This document shows, piece after piece, positions 22,301 to 31,378 of a stretch of DNA of 64,000 bases. The stretch is from Limnobaculum allomyrinae (GTDB taxonomy: Bacteria; Pseudomonadota; Gammaproteobacteria; Enterobacterales; Enterobacteriaceae). The stretch lies in assembly GCF_016649425.1 (NCBI RefSeq), contig NZ_JADRCR010000002.1, positions 62,001-126,000 on the forward strand, read 5' to 3'. The translations under genes and the position numbers were made by a program. Within the stretch, counting starts at the first letter, position 1; every line of letters begins with the position of its first letter. Below the pieces are notes generated by a model. It made no database searches, was not told the DNA's origin, and saw only the letters and a list, made by a program, of their open reading frames with translations.

Positions 22301-22698
22301 CGGTTGATTATCTGTTCTATCAGGGCATCGCGCTGCACTGTCTTGGCGATAATCAGGGTGCTTCAACGATGTTCAGCAGTATGGCCGACTGGGCTGATGA
22401 GATGGCGAAGCAAACCGTTGGTCGTGACTTCTTTGCGGTTTCACAACCGGATCTGCTGGCACTGGATAGCGATCTACAGCAACAGCATCAGGAAAACTGT
22501 TTGTTTATTCGGGCGCTGGCTTATCTGGGACAGGCAAATCTACCGGCCTTTGAACAACAAATAAAACATCTGCTGTCGTTAAATCCTGCTCATGGCCGGG
22601 CTCATCAATTCAGCGTGCTGTCGGGGATGCTGGCGGAGTTTGCCGGTTGTGTACCACCGGCGATGCATCTTCAGGAAAGCCAGCTAATCAGAACATAA
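19369..22698 (+). CDS. DUF5107 domain protein with TPR repeats, 1,109 aa
   Basis: The N-terminal half (about 1-440) matches the DUF5107 pattern; its ENDYLKVMLLPELGGRVHKAWD resembles the start of galactose-mutarotase-fold carbohydrate proteins. The rest is helical, with TPR-like repeats (for example YRNNLALATLEYNRANYSQAIEYATQAL near 495). It has no signal peptide, so it is probably cytoplasmic. I chose ATG 19369 with GAGGGGC upstream, not the TTG at 19357. Position between a ROK regulator and an epimerase implies a role in handling a carbohydrate; the reaction is unknown. Confidence 0.85.
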   Translation: MSQVKVWQERVDIPTYEAGAQDIHPMFLEHRVYQGSSGAVYPYGVTDVLSDEKVMKSYQALWLENDYLKVMLLPELGGRVHKAWDKVKQRDFVYHNDVIKPALVGLLGPWISGGIEFNWPQHHRPTTFMPVDYFIQEQEDGSKTVWMGEMEPMRGLQVMTGFTLHPNRALLEIVSKVYNGNPTPRHFLWWANPAVKGGDGHQSVFPPDVTAVFDHGKRAVSSFPIATGTYYKVDYSAGVDISRYKNVPVPTSYMAEKSDYDFVGAYCHDEDGGLLHVADHHYSPGKKQWSWGYSEFGQAWDRNLTDENGPYIELMTGVFTDNQPDFTWLDAWEEKQFVQNFLPYNSLGTIQNASCDALLKLEREKEQIVWGVYAVAPLVNYRLLITSDKHPSPLLDTAITLQPGEVQRDVLPANPDGRLTITLFDAQSKAILSYTEHLPQETPLPEVAKAPLPAAEITSTDESWFIGQHLEQYNHASRSPFDYYRRGVELDPLDYRNNLALATLEYNRANYSQAIEYATQALKRAHKLNKNPACGLASLVRANAYERQGELESAREDYYRATWSGNGKSGGYLGLARLATRDAEYQQALSFCHQSLLSNAANQTVICLKGLVLQLAGQRQESQQWLTRWCAEYPLNPTLHYLLWRQYGDDAHLAQWRQVSGGRGINSLLTAGLMLSCGQNELAQEVLSRLNSQETLPLYLRASMLPMTERASLLADARAAFPAYVRFPNTLDEVDMLESLTECYFARHLLACFHYSKRNYQRAVELWRECTVMQPDFADAWRGLGIYAWNKQRDGKLAEEYLERAFSLAPQDARLLFERDLLDKLRAMDPQMRLHRLEQHFTVVLQRDDLTAEVLGLYNQLGKYSQAAKILQQRKFHPWEGGEGKVTGQYIANLLLSAFQHLEQQQPTQAVELLQQALHYPDNLSEGRLSGQTDNDIWFWLGVCAQQQGQSALARDCFIKASAGDKVINVHRYYNDQPVDYLFYQGIALHCLGDNQGASTMFSSMADWADEMAKQTVGRDFFAVSQPDLLALDSDLQQQHQENCLFIRALAYLGQANLPAFEQQIKHLLSLNPAHGRAHQFSVLSGMLAEFAGCVPPAMHLQESQLIRT

Positions 22699-22792
22699 CT
22701 TCGGCAATAAAACGGAGGGCAGTCGGCGGTGATAACCCGATTGCCTAACCGGAAATAGTAATAGCAGGCAATTAATCACGGTGAGGCAGGTA

Positions 22793-23686
22793 ATGGATAT
22801 GACGCTTTTTACACTGGCAAATGAGGCGCTGATAGTGAAAGTTTCTTCGATGGGAGGAACGATTGAGGCACTGTATGGCTGTCACCATGGGCGTCAGATT
22901 CCTTTGCTGCGACCGGGAGCGGCAACAGGTAACGCCGGGCAATCCAGCTGTTTTCCTTTGGTTCCGTTCGGCAATCGGGTCATAGGCAATGGTTTTTCTT
23001 TTGAAGGTGAAACTTACACTCTGACACCGAATACCGAGTGGGATCCGCATTACCTGCACGGTGATGGTTGGTTAAACCCATGGAGGTGTCGGGAGCAAAG
23101 CGAAGAGCGACTGGTGCTGGAGTATCAACACCGCTCAGCAATTTACAGCTATAGGGTTTGTCAGTGTTTTGAACTACAGGAATCTTCACTGGTGGTTAGC
23201 CTGAGCGTCACTAATCAGGGGGAGCTGGCATTACCTTTTGGATTAGGTTGGCACCCCTATTTTCCATTAACCGGGCAAACCACGCTGCAAGCTAAAGCCG
23301 GGGGATACTGGCTGGAAGACGAGCAATGGCTGGCGGGTGAACACCAGACCCTATTGCCAGCCGAACTTGATTTTAACCAACCTGCATTACTTCCTCGCCA
23401 CTGGATAAATAACGGTTTTTCCCAATGGGATGGTCGCGCACAGATCCATTGGCCGGAACATCGCTGGTCACTCACCATGACCACCGAGCCTGCAGCACCC
23501 TGCTATTTCGTCTTTGTGTCCGATCCCTCCTTCGATGAGGGGTATCAGTTTGATTACTTCTGTGTTGAACCCATGAGTCATGCCGCAAATGCCCATAACC
23601 TGCAACAGGGGGGAGGGCTTAAGCGACTGGCACCGGGAGAGACGTTACATCAAACCATGCGCTTAATCAGCCAGCCGGAGGTGTAA
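22793..23686 (+). CDS. Aldose 1-epimerase family protein (GalM-like)
   Basis: A 297-residue galactose-mutarotase-fold protein that probably interconverts sugar anomers or acts on a related substrate. Family features are PLVPFGNRV, HYLHGDGW (catalytic-type His) and GLGWHPYFPL. The start is ATG 22793 with GAGG upstream; a GTG at 22781 is an alternative. It is 94 bases after the DUF5107 gene and 221 before the symporter, suggesting one operon. It is not close enough to E. coli GalM or YeaD for a symbol. Confidence 0.85.
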   Translation: MDMTLFTLANEALIVKVSSMGGTIEALYGCHHGRQIPLLRPGAATGNAGQSSCFPLVPFGNRVIGNGFSFEGETYTLTPNTEWDPHYLHGDGWLNPWRCREQSEERLVLEYQHRSAIYSYRVCQCFELQESSLVVSLSVTNQGELALPFGLGWHPYFPLTGQTTLQAKAGGYWLEDEQWLAGEHQTLLPAELDFNQPALLPRHWINNGFSQWDGRAQIHWPEHRWSLTMTTEPAAPCYFVFVSDPSFDEGYQFDYFCVEPMSHAANAHNLQQGGGLKRLAPGETLHQTMRLISQPEV

Positions 23687-23907
23687 CGCAACAGGAATCC
23701 GGCTATCAGAAAGAGCAATAACGGATCGGTCAGCATGGACATTTTGAATTAATGAAAACAGTTTTATGAATTAGCTGGTAGTGCACTGATTTTAAATATT
23801 TTATCGACAGCAATCATAAGTGATATTTATTGCGGTACTGATAGCGTTTTGCAGCTTAATTAGTTTCCCCAGTCTGCTGTCCGATTTCCAATAATGAGAG
23901 GAAGAAT

Positions 23908-25350
23908 ATGGCAAGCGCAACAAATCAGTTGAATATGGGATATATATGGATGATGTGCCTGGTGGCAGCCTGTGGTGGTTTGCTGTTTGGCTATGACTGG
24001 GTGGTTATCGGCGGTGCGAAACCGTTCTATGAAGCTTATTTTTCTATTACCGATCCGGCTCAATCTGGCTGGGCGATGAGTTCCGCTCTGGTCGGCTGTG
24101 TGTTTGGCGCTCTGATTTCCGGCTGGTGTGCCGATCGCTTAGGACGCAAGCGTCCTTTGATTCTGGCCGCAATACTGTTTGCGGTTTCATCATGGGGAAC
24201 GGCCATCGCAGGCAGTTTTGATGAGTTTGTTCTTTATCGCATTATGGGGGGCGTGGGGATTGGTCTGGCTTCCGCTTTGAGCCCAATGTATATCGCAGAG
24301 GTGAGCCCGGCAGATAAACGCGGGAAGTTCGTGGCGGTTAACCAGCTGACGATTGTGATTGGTGTGTTGGCGGCTCAATTGGTTAATCTGATGATCGCTG
24401 AGCCGGTAGAGTCTTCCGCCACGGCTGCTGATTTACTACAAAGCTGGAATGGCCAAACCGGCTGGCGCTGGATGTTTGGCGCGGAGTTGGTACCGGCCCT
24501 GGCTTTTCTGGTACTGATGTTTTTTGTTCCTGAATCGCCGCGCTGGTTGGCAAAAGCAGGCAAAGTTGAGAAAGCCAGAGGTGTACTACAGCGCATTGGC
24601 AACCAGCATTATGCGCAAACCACGCTGAATGACATTATTCGCACTCTGGGAAGTGACTCGCAGAAGGTACCGATGAGTGAGTTGCTCAATCCTAAGGTTC
24701 GTCCAATTATCGTTATTAGTATTGTGTTGGCAATGTTCCAACAGTGGTGTGGCATTAACGTTATCTTTAACTATGCTCAGGAGATTTTTGCCTCAGCCGG
24801 ATTCGATATTAACGATACCCTGAAGTCTATCGTGGCAACCGGATTAATTAATCTGATCTTTACTATTCTGGCGCTGCCACTGGTTGATAAATTAGGGCGT
24901 CGTAAACTGATGCTGATTGGTTCGCTCGGGCTTACCATTATCTATGTACTGATTGCTGGTGCTTACGCCTTTGGTGTTCTGGGATTACCGGTTCTGTTGT
25001 TGGTGCTGGCAGCCATTGCAATTTATGCCCTGACGCTGGCGCCAGTGACTTGGGTATTACTGTCGGAGATTTTCCCTAACCGTATCCGTGGTATGTCCAT
25101 GGCGGTAGGTACCTTCTCACTGTGGATTGCCTGCTTCTTACTTACCTATACTTTCCCGTTACTCAACGCTGGTCTGGGTGCCTCAGGCAGCTTCCTGCTG
25201 TATGGCGTCATCTGTATGGCTGGGTTTGTATTTATCCGCGCCCGGGTGCCAGAAACTAAAGGCGTAACCCTGGAAGCATTAGAAGATGTATTGAGTGGCG
25301 CTGGTCAGCGTACGAGTGAAAATACCGAGGATATGGTTGAGGTTAAGTAG
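23908..25350 (+). CDS. Sugar:proton symporter (MFS sugar porter family)
   Basis: A 480-residue carrier with 12 predicted helices. Sugar-porter signatures are present: GGLLFGYD near the first helix, DRLGRKRPL in the 2-3 loop, PESPRWL after helix 6, and a second DKLGRRKL. The family includes XylE, GalP and AraE; this sequence does not match one clearly. Downstream of the epimerase, it is the probable importer of the substrate sensed by the ROK regulator. GAGAGGAAGA precedes the ATG. A repeat copy follows the stop. Confidence 0.9.
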   Translation: MASATNQLNMGYIWMMCLVAACGGLLFGYDWVVIGGAKPFYEAYFSITDPAQSGWAMSSALVGCVFGALISGWCADRLGRKRPLILAAILFAVSSWGTAIAGSFDEFVLYRIMGGVGIGLASALSPMYIAEVSPADKRGKFVAVNQLTIVIGVLAAQLVNLMIAEPVESSATAADLLQSWNGQTGWRWMFGAELVPALAFLVLMFFVPESPRWLAKAGKVEKARGVLQRIGNQHYAQTTLNDIIRTLGSDSQKVPMSELLNPKVRPIIVISIVLAMFQQWCGINVIFNYAQEIFASAGFDINDTLKSIVATGLINLIFTILALPLVDKLGRRKLMLIGSLGLTIIYVLIAGAYAFGVLGLPVLLLVLAAIAIYALTLAPVTWVLLSEIFPNRIRGMSMAVGTFSLWIACFLLTYTFPLLNAGLGASGSFLLYGVICMAGFVFIRARVPETKGVTLEALEDVLSGAGQRTSENTEDMVEVK

Positions 25351-25367
25351 CGTTTTGTTTGTTTTTA

Positions 25368-25436
25368 TTCCCGTGGATCTTCCGGCCGTAAGTACGATGT
25401 ATTAGATATAAACATCGTGCCCGGCCGGAATAATAT
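25368..25436. repeat. Dispersed repeat copy, short form
   Basis: GTGGATCTTCCGGCCGTAA at the left and CCCGGCCGGAA at the right enclose a variable centre that itself pairs (CGATGT with ACATCG). The outer arms match the 127-bp array unit in inverted orientation. It lies between convergent genes and may also serve as a transcript end. Confidence 0.7.
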
Positions 25437-25462
25437 TTACGGAAGCTGAAACAAACGAGACC

Positions 25463-27118
25463 TTATTTACCACACCAGTTATTCGCCTGCTTAATCCCGC
25501 CATTCGGTGAGCTATAACCTAAACAACCAAGCATAGAGTCAAAGATCTCTTTGTGGTTTAGCGTTACGCCTGTCCGATGTTTAGCTTTTAGTCTCTCAAA
25601 TGCGTCATGGCGTTCCGGTTGTTTTAAGAAACTGTCGGAGGCCCAAACCATAATTGGCACGCGGAACTGTTCTGGCGGAGCCATTTCCCTTGGCGTTGCG
25701 TGGAAGTGCGCATTATTACTGATAGATTCACCGTGGTCGGCAGCATAGAACACCAGCGCATTCTTATCCCGCATTTGATCAATCACATTAGCAATAAAGG
25801 TATCAACATACAGCACGCTGTTATCAAAAGAGTTAATCAACTGCGCCTTGGTACATGAACGGTCAATACCCATACACTCAGGTGTATAGCGTGCAAAACT
25901 GGCCGGATAGCGTTGGGAGTAGAGATAGTGAGAACCTTTAGTATGCAGTATCACTAAGTGTTTACCGTTAGGGTAGCGTTGTAGTGATTTCTGTAACTCA
26001 TTGACCAACAGCATATCATCGACAGGTTTACCATCGTTACGCTTCTCTGAAGCAATGGTTTCACGGAACTGGTAGTCGTTAACATTGGTATCGTTATAGA
26101 ACCACAGTTCGCTTTGCATGGCGAAAAGTTCAGAGGTAAAACCTAATGACTTCATTACCGAAAATACATTCTTTTCCTGTAAGGTGCGTTGAGCATTATC
26201 TTTAGTGCCCCCTTCACGCACAAACATACAGAGCAGAGAGAGTTTGGTGGCCGTATCGCAAGACTTGCCTTTGAACATCAGGAGATTCTCTTCTTTCTCC
26301 ATTTTTGGCGTAGTCTGACGGTAATAGCCCAGCATACCCATATGATCCCAGCGGGTGGTTTCTCCAATGATAAAGACTACATAAGTACTGTCGATATCTG
26401 CCGGAGGTGTATAGGTAAATTGTTTCGCAGGATCGAATAGATCCTGACTGTTTTGACTGCCCTCTGCTTTGGTATAGGCAAACAAACCGAGTGCCGCCAG
26501 CCAGTTAGAAGGAAGATAGGAATGGGCTACTACGCCACCATAACTTGGCAGATCGGTATTTGATTGTATTTCTTCACTTTTTTGCTCGTAACCTTGCAGA
26601 TGAAGCGGTAACCATACTAATACCGCAGCTATCAGCAGGATGGCAAAGGGTTTTTTGCGCTGGCCTGGTGTTTTAATCTGTTCCATCAGGGTGTGACGTA
26701 AATTGTTTTTCCAGATCAATAACAGCGGCAGGGCGCTAACCAGCACCATCCAAAGAATCAAATGCCAGCCGATGGACTCTTTATTCATGTCCATATCGGT
26801 AGTGAGTACGGATATTACAACGCCATAACCAATCACTACATTGAAAAAGATCATGTAGTAACTGGCAGCGACGGATATTAATACAAACAGAGTGGCGGTT
26901 ATGCGATAAAACAGTTTTCCCCCCAGGGATAACAGACGCATAAGGAAAAAAGTAAAAAGAACGATAACCAGAATTTCGGTAGCGGCTTCGATGACTTTAC
27001 CAAAACTCAAGCTGTGGCTAAAGCGGCGGTAGAATACAGAAAGGTTAAGGAAAATACCAATGTAAATGGCTAAAATTAAAGATATTTTTTGTTGTGATAA
27101 CGCTTTGAGTCTGTTCAT
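25463..27118 (-). CDS. eptB: Kdo2-lipid A phosphoethanolamine 7''-transferase
   Basis: An inner-membrane sulfatase-fold enzyme that adds phosphoethanolamine to the outer Kdo of lipopolysaccharide. It aligns with E. coli EptB throughout: LAIYIGIFLN start, GYGVVISVLTTD, DLPSYGGVVAHSYLPSNWL, FIIGETTRWDHMG with the active-site Thr, and AADHGES. About five N-terminal helices precede the periplasmic domain. I place the start at the ATG whose product begins MNRLKALSQQ, matching E. coli; a TTG at 27181 would add 21 residues. It is monocistronic. Confidence 0.92.
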   Translation of the reverse strand: MNRLKALSQQKISLILAIYIGIFLNLSVFYRRFSHSLSFGKVIEAATEILVIVLFTFFLMRLLSLGGKLFYRITATLFVLISVAASYYMIFFNVVIGYGVVISVLTTDMDMNKESIGWHLILWMVLVSALPLLLIWKNNLRHTLMEQIKTPGQRKKPFAILLIAAVLVWLPLHLQGYEQKSEEIQSNTDLPSYGGVVAHSYLPSNWLAALGLFAYTKAEGSQNSQDLFDPAKQFTYTPPADIDSTYVVFIIGETTRWDHMGMLGYYRQTTPKMEKEENLLMFKGKSCDTATKLSLLCMFVREGGTKDNAQRTLQEKNVFSVMKSLGFTSELFAMQSELWFYNDTNVNDYQFRETIASEKRNDGKPVDDMLLVNELQKSLQRYPNGKHLVILHTKGSHYLYSQRYPASFARYTPECMGIDRSCTKAQLINSFDNSVLYVDTFIANVIDQMRDKNALVFYAADHGESISNNAHFHATPREMAPPEQFRVPIMVWASDSFLKQPERHDAFERLKAKHRTGVTLNHKEIFDSMLGCLGYSSPNGGIKQANNWCGK

Positions 27119-27398
27119 AAAGTTAATGTATTGGGTTGGCTCATCCGGTTTAGCTCTGTGATGGTCAGACAGTGTATACAAAAATTAGTGCAATTAATTT
27201 TTATTATTATTAATAACAACACCTTGTAAACAAAGTAAGCCAGTTTATATAAATAATTCAGCCTGTTAACCTTAGGGAAATAACCATATGAACAGCTGAC
27301 TGAAATGGTTATTTCCTTAGTACAGTGGTTTTTATAGCCGAAAGTGTTGCATTACAGCGGTGCTGGTTTGATATTAAATCCATCAGTGACAAAGGCGA

Positions 27399-27899
27399 TT
27401 ACTTGGGTTCATTCCAGGCCGAGAGATCAATGTCAGTCACTCTGTCCTGTACGCGATAAATCTTCCATGCGCCATGCTCTAACCGCAGGGTAATATATAA
27501 AGTCTGCTCCATGTCATTAGCCTTACCTAAATGGATGTCCACTTCGGCGTTATTCCCATCAATGGATTCGCGTAATACCTCGATCTCAGAGGCCCAGTTG
27601 TCACCATAATCCTGAGCGCTGAGATAATAATCAGCATCTAATGGATCTTCACTGTTATTAATTTTATTGAGCAGGTTAAGGGTTTCCTGACTGATATATT
27701 TCTCGAAGGTTTTCTGATCCTCCGGATTGGCTGATGGCAGGCGTTCAATATTGGTCATATACCAGTGATAAAACGCGATAACTTGCTGTTGTGGTGTAGC
27801 CTGTTGTTCAACGGCAGGTTCTGTAGCCAGTGAGCTTTGCCATAAGGCCGGTGTTGCTAACAGTAATACCAATAAAAAAACTTTTTTCAGCAGAGTCAT
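27399..27899 (-). CDS. DUF3828-type exported protein
   Basis: A small exported protein with an N-terminal signal (MTLLKKVFLLVLLLATPALW) and a DUF3828-like domain (QQQVIAFYHWYMTN near the start, VQDRVTDIDLSAWN at the end). The signal lacks a lipobox cysteine, so it is probably soluble in the periplasm. I chose the ATG directly before the signal, not the TTG 17 codons upstream. Function is unknown. It is convergent with nothing nearby and sits between eptB and the kduD terminator. Confidence 0.7.
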   Translation of the reverse strand: MTLLKKVFLLVLLLATPALWQSSLATEPAVEQQATPQQQVIAFYHWYMTNIERLPSANPEDQKTFEKYISQETLNLLNKINNSEDPLDADYYLSAQDYGDNWASEIEVLRESIDGNNAEVDIHLGKANDMEQTLYITLRLEHGAWKIYRVQDRVTDIDLSAWNEPK

Positions 27900-27995
27900 T
27901 TTAGCGTTGTGCCTGATTTGATAAAAACGGTAGGGGATTTTAGGGGACAAAATTACCGGAGAAAAGAGGCGCTAAAGAATATAAATGCCACCAAT

Positions 27996-28019
27996 AAAAA
28001 AGGGGAGCCGGAGCCCCCC
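27996..28019 (-). terminator. Rho-independent terminator of the kdgT-kduI-kduD operon
   Basis: Read on the minus strand, GGGGGGC-TCCG-GCTCCCC (one G:U pair) is followed by six Ts. It lies 26 bases past the kduD stop. Confidence 0.88.
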
Positions 28020-28045
28020 AAAATCCTACAGAGAGGAGGTGGAAC

Positions 28046-28807
28046 TTAGCGAGCCAACCAGCCGCCATCCACGGCAATAGTGTAGCCATTAATATAGTCA
28101 GAAGCAGAAGAAGAGAGGAATACTGCCGGGCCCATCAGGTCATCAGGTAAGCCCCAACGGCCAGCCGGAATACGGTCGAGAATTTCTGCACTACGGCTTT
28201 CATCCGCACGTAACTGCTGAGTATTGTTGGTTGCCATATAACCAGGAGCAAGGGCATTAACGTTAATGCCGTGTTTTGCCCACTCGTTAGCTAACAGACG
28301 GGTAACGCCCATCACCGCACTTTTCGATGCAGTATAAGAAGGAACGCGGATACCACCCTGATAAGAGAGCATTGATGCGATATTGATGATTTTACCGCCG
28401 TGGCCCTGCTTGATAAATTGACGGGCAACAGCCTGAGACATGAAGAAGACGGTTTTGATGTTGATATTCATCACATCGTCCCAGTTCTTTTCAGTGAAAT
28501 CGATGGCATCTTCACGACGGATAATACCGGCATTGTTAACCAGAATATCGATTTTACCGTACTCAGCCAGTGCTTTTTCCAGCAGGCCGGGAATACACTC
28601 AATATTGCTCAGATCTGCGGTCAGGCTTAAGAAACGGCGGCCTAAAGCGTTAACTTTTTCGATAGTTTCAGTTGGTTCGGTGATGTTTACACCGACAATG
28701 TCACAGCCAGCCTGAGCCAGACCTAATGCCATACCCTGACCTAAACCGGTATCACAGCCGGTGACCATTGCTACTTTACCTTTCAAATTGAAAGAATCTA
28801 AAATCAT
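28046..28807 (-). CDS. kduD: 2-dehydro-3-deoxy-D-gluconate 5-dehydrogenase
   Basis: A short-chain dehydrogenase that reduces 2,5-diketo-3-deoxygluconate to 2-keto-3-deoxygluconate in hexuronate breakdown. The NAD motif TGCDTGLG, NNAG, and the Ser-Tyr-Lys set (INIASML, YTASK) are all present. The start is ATG 28807 with GGAGA upstream, giving 253 residues like E. coli KduD; an upstream in-frame start at 28846 has no such support. It follows kduI and precedes a strong terminator. Confidence 0.96.
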   Translation of the reverse strand: MILDSFNLKGKVAMVTGCDTGLGQGMALGLAQAGCDIVGVNITEPTETIEKVNALGRRFLSLTADLSNIECIPGLLEKALAEYGKIDILVNNAGIIRREDAIDFTEKNWDDVMNINIKTVFFMSQAVARQFIKQGHGGKIINIASMLSYQGGIRVPSYTASKSAVMGVTRLLANEWAKHGINVNALAPGYMATNNTQQLRADESRSAEILDRIPAGRWGLPDDLMGPAVFLSSSASDYINGYTIAVDGGWLAR

Positions 28808-28859
28808 GACAAAATCTCCCTGGTGGGCAGCCCCTGGGTTGCCCATTTTGATATAAAAG

Positions 28860-28878
28860 CGGCCGGTATCACCGGCCG
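28860..28878 (-). promoter_or_regulatory. Strong hairpin between kduI and kduD
   Basis: CGGCCGGT/ACCGGCCG forms a perfect 8-bp G+C stem with a two-base centre, read on the minus strand before CTTTTATA. It could attenuate kduD or protect kduI mRNA. No full T-run is present. Confidence 0.5.
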
Positions 28879-28894
28879 ATAACAGATGAATGAA

Positions 28895-29731
28895 TTAACG
28901 AATATCTTTGATCTTTACATGGTCCATATCATCGTAGGTTTGGTTTTCACCAATCATGCCCCAGATGAAGGTATAGTTTTTGGTACCCACGCCGGAGTGA
29001 ATCGACCAGCTTGGTGAAAGTACTGCCTGTTCGTTGTGTACCAGAATGTGACGGGTTTCTTGTGGCTGACCCATCATGTGGAATACGGCATTTTCTTCAT
29101 CAATATTGAAGTAGAAATAGGCTTCCATACGACGCTCATGGGTATGAGTTGGCATGGTGTTCCATAAGCTACCTTCGGCCAGTTTGGTTAGACCCATGCT
29201 TAACTGGCAGGTTTCTACCACTTCAGGGATCAGGTATTTATTAATGGTACGCAGGTTGCTGGTTTCCGGGCTGCCTACGGTCATTGGGGTTACATCGGCA
29301 CGGGTGATAAGCTTGGTTGGATAAGCCATATGAGCCGGTGCGCAGTTATAGTAGAACTTGGCGGGTTTAGCGGCATCAACGCTGTTGAAAATGACTTCTT
29401 TTGCGCCTTTACCAATGTAGATAGCTTCTTCATTACCCACTTCATAACGGGTGCCGTCAACGGTAATGATGCCTGCACCACCAATATTAATTGCACCAAA
29501 TTCGCGACGCTCAAGGAAGTAACTCACTCCCAGTTGTTTACCTACTTCAGTACCGATAGTGACGCTTTTGCTGACCGGCATGATGCCACCAACGATGATG
29601 CGGTCGATGTGGCTGTAAGTCATGGTGTATTGGTCCGCTTCAAAGATTTTTTCAATCAGGAATTCGCGGCGTAGTTCAGTGGTATCCAGTTTTTTAGCGT
29701 GATCGCTGTGAATACTTTGACGAACTTGCAT
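28895..29731 (-). CDS. kduI: 5-dehydro-4-deoxy-D-glucuronate isomerase
   Basis: A cupin-type zinc isomerase that converts 5-keto-4-deoxyuronate (from unsaturated pectin or glycosaminoglycan disaccharides) to 2,5-diketo-3-deoxygluconate, the KduD substrate. Its 278 residues equal the E. coli length. Metal-binding [14 protein letters not shown] and the conserved [19 protein letters not shown] are present. The start [13 protein letters not shown] matches E. coli, with AAAGAGG upstream. It belongs to an operon reading kdgT, NTF2-like gene, kduI, kduD. Confidence 0.97.
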   Translation of the reverse strand: MQVRQSIHSDHAKKLDTTELRREFLIEKIFEADQYTMTYSHIDRIIVGGIMPVSKSVTIGTEVGKQLGVSYFLERREFGAINIGGAGIITVDGTRYEVGNEEAIYIGKGAKEVIFNSVDAAKPAKFYYNCAPAHMAYPTKLITRADVTPMTVGSPETSNLRTINKYLIPEVVETCQLSMGLTKLAEGSLWNTMPTHTHERRMEAYFYFNIDEENAVFHMMGQPQETRHILVHNEQAVLSPSWSIHSGVGTKNYTFIWGMIGENQTYDDMDHVKIKDIR

Positions 29732-29836
29732 ATCAGAACCTCTTTAACAAAATGAATAACAAGGATTATTTATCTTATCTCCGCCATGCGGTAGGTTAAT
29801 CCACTGTCTTTATCAGGAATCAATCCTGTTAGTGTA

Positions 29837-29861
29837 GCCGCCATTTAATACCAATGGCGGC
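29837..29861 (-). promoter_or_regulatory. Hairpin between the NTF2-like gene and kduI
   Basis: The perfect 9-bp stem GCCGCCATT/AATGGCGGC with a 7-base loop lies 12 bases after the NTF2-like stop. There is no T-run, so it probably modulates mRNA stability within the operon rather than ending it. Confidence 0.4.
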
Positions 29862-29872
29862 ACCTGTCATGC

Positions 29873-30316
29873 TTATTGTGGCTGTGGAAGTTTATAAGCC
29901 TGGCGAGCCAGTAGTTTCCAGTCTCCGGCTTTATCTTTTTTCCATACCTGCATGACGCCAATCTTCACTTCACCGGGTTTGCCGCTGTCGTTGGTTTTGG
30001 CTTCAAAAATGTGTCGGACAATAGCCACATCACCATCTACGTCGACCGTTTGGTCATTCAGGTTTAGCGTCACGAAACTGGATTTGCCGGTAACAATCGC
30101 GTCAACAAACTCGGCGTTGTTCTCAACGCGACCGCTGGAGTGACCGTAGCTGAGGTTTGGCGCGCCAACTTTTTCCAGCTCGACCTTTTTGGCACTTAAC
30201 ATCGCCTGACGCATATTTTCGACTGCATTATTGACCGCTGTGACATCTGCATTTTGAGCAAAGCATGTACCGCTGATTAACAATGAGAACAATGCTGCAC
30301 CTAATATTTTTTTCAT
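29873..30316 (-). CDS. Exported NTF2-like (SnoaL/DUF4440 type) protein
   Basis: A 147-residue protein with a clear signal peptide (MKKILGAALFSLLISGTCFA) and a compact NTF2-like domain typical of DUF4440/SnoaL proteins (VTAVNNAVENMRQAM, paired strands, ending VWKKDKAGDWKLLARQAYKL). I chose the ATG at the signal start; an upstream start would add 14 non-signal residues. It sits between kdgT and kduI in the same direction, 66 bases from kdgT, so it is probably co-expressed with uronate uptake. No catalytic role can be read. Confidence 0.75.
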   Translation of the reverse strand: MKKILGAALFSLLISGTCFAQNADVTAVNNAVENMRQAMLSAKKVELEKVGAPNLSYGHSSGRVENNAEFVDAIVTGKSSFVTLNLNDQTVDVDGDVAIVRHIFEAKTNDSGKPGEVKIGVMQVWKKDKAGDWKLLARQAYKLPQPQ

Positions 30317-30382
30317 GTTTCTTATCCCGTATCCTTGATTAAATAACCCAGAGTTCAAAACAACGTAGATAGTGTGTAAACC

Positions 30383-31378
30383 TTAAGCTTTGTCGGTGAC
30401 GCCAGCAGTTTCAGGCTCTTTTACTGCCGTTTTATTCCCCATACGTTTTGCCCACATGGCGGTAATAATTGGCACCAGAACTGAAGTGACGATAACCGAA
30501 GTCGCAACCAGTGCGGTGGCAGCAGGAGCAACGGGTTTGAATTGAGGCAGCATTTCTGCAATCAGTACCGGTGTGGCAACCGCAGCCCCTGCGGTACTTG
30601 AGGCCGCAACCCCAGCAGTTCCGTTACCTCCACCAATAAATTTATCGGCAATGATGAGTGGGATACCGGTGACGATAATGACACCTACGCCTAACAGAAT
30701 GCCTAACAGGCCGGTTTCCAGAATAACGCCCAGGTTAATGGTGTTACCTAATGCGAAGGCGAAGAATGGAATCAGGGTATGTACTGCTTTGCTGAAGAAT
30801 TCACGCAGTTCAGGATCCAGGTTACCCAGTGCAAAACCAATCAGGAATGGCAGAACGGCACCAACGAAAGCTTGTGGTTCGAAAGAGGCAATACCGGCAG
30901 TACCCAGAATAATCATGGTCATTAACGGCCCCGATTCGACGGACATCAGTACGAATGCGCCCGCTTCTTCTTTTGAACCGTATTGCTGCATGATAGAGGC
31001 GTACAGGCCACCGTTAGTCATGTCCATCGCGGCAACTAATGCCAGGGTAGACATACCTGCGAAGAACCCAACTTCAACACCATGTTCAGGAATGATTTGT
31101 GATGCAATGGCTGCAACCACCCAGGCAGTAGCAATTTTTGTAATAACCAGCGTACCAGACTTACGTAATACGGTGCCCGTTGCGCTCAGCTGAATAGATG
31201 CTCCCATACAGAAGAACCAAACCGCCAGAATGGGTACGGTACCCGTGATTAAACCGTTAGTGAATGAACCAAAATATTTACCCGCGCCAGGAGACAGAGT
31301 ATGGCAAATGGCACCTAAGAACAGAGGAACCAGCATCAATCCGCCAGGGATTTTGTCAATTGCCTGTTTGATTTTCAT
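30383..31378 (-). CDS. kdgT: 2-keto-3-deoxygluconate permease
   Basis: An inner-membrane proton symporter for 2-keto-3-deoxygluconate. Its 331 residues have about ten predicted helices and align with E. coli KdgT from [19 protein letters not shown] onward, with conserved blocks [19 protein letters not shown] and [19 protein letters not shown]. It is the first gene of the operon with kduI and kduD, joining uptake to catabolism. Candidate CRP and KdgR sites lie about 450-500 bases upstream. Confidence 0.95.
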   Translation of the reverse strand: MKIKQAIDKIPGGLMLVPLFLGAICHTLSPGAGKYFGSFTNGLITGTVPILAVWFFCMGASIQLSATGTVLRKSGTLVITKIATAWVVAAIASQIIPEHGVEVGFFAGMSTLALVAAMDMTNGGLYASIMQQYGSKEEAGAFVLMSVESGPLMTMIILGTAGIASFEPQAFVGAVLPFLIGFALGNLDPELREFFSKAVHTLIPFFAFALGNTINLGVILETGLLGILLGVGVIIVTGIPLIIADKFIGGGNGTAGVAASSTAGAAVATPVLIAEMLPQFKPVAPAATALVATSVIVTSVLVPIITAMWAKRMGNKTAVKEPETAGVTDKA

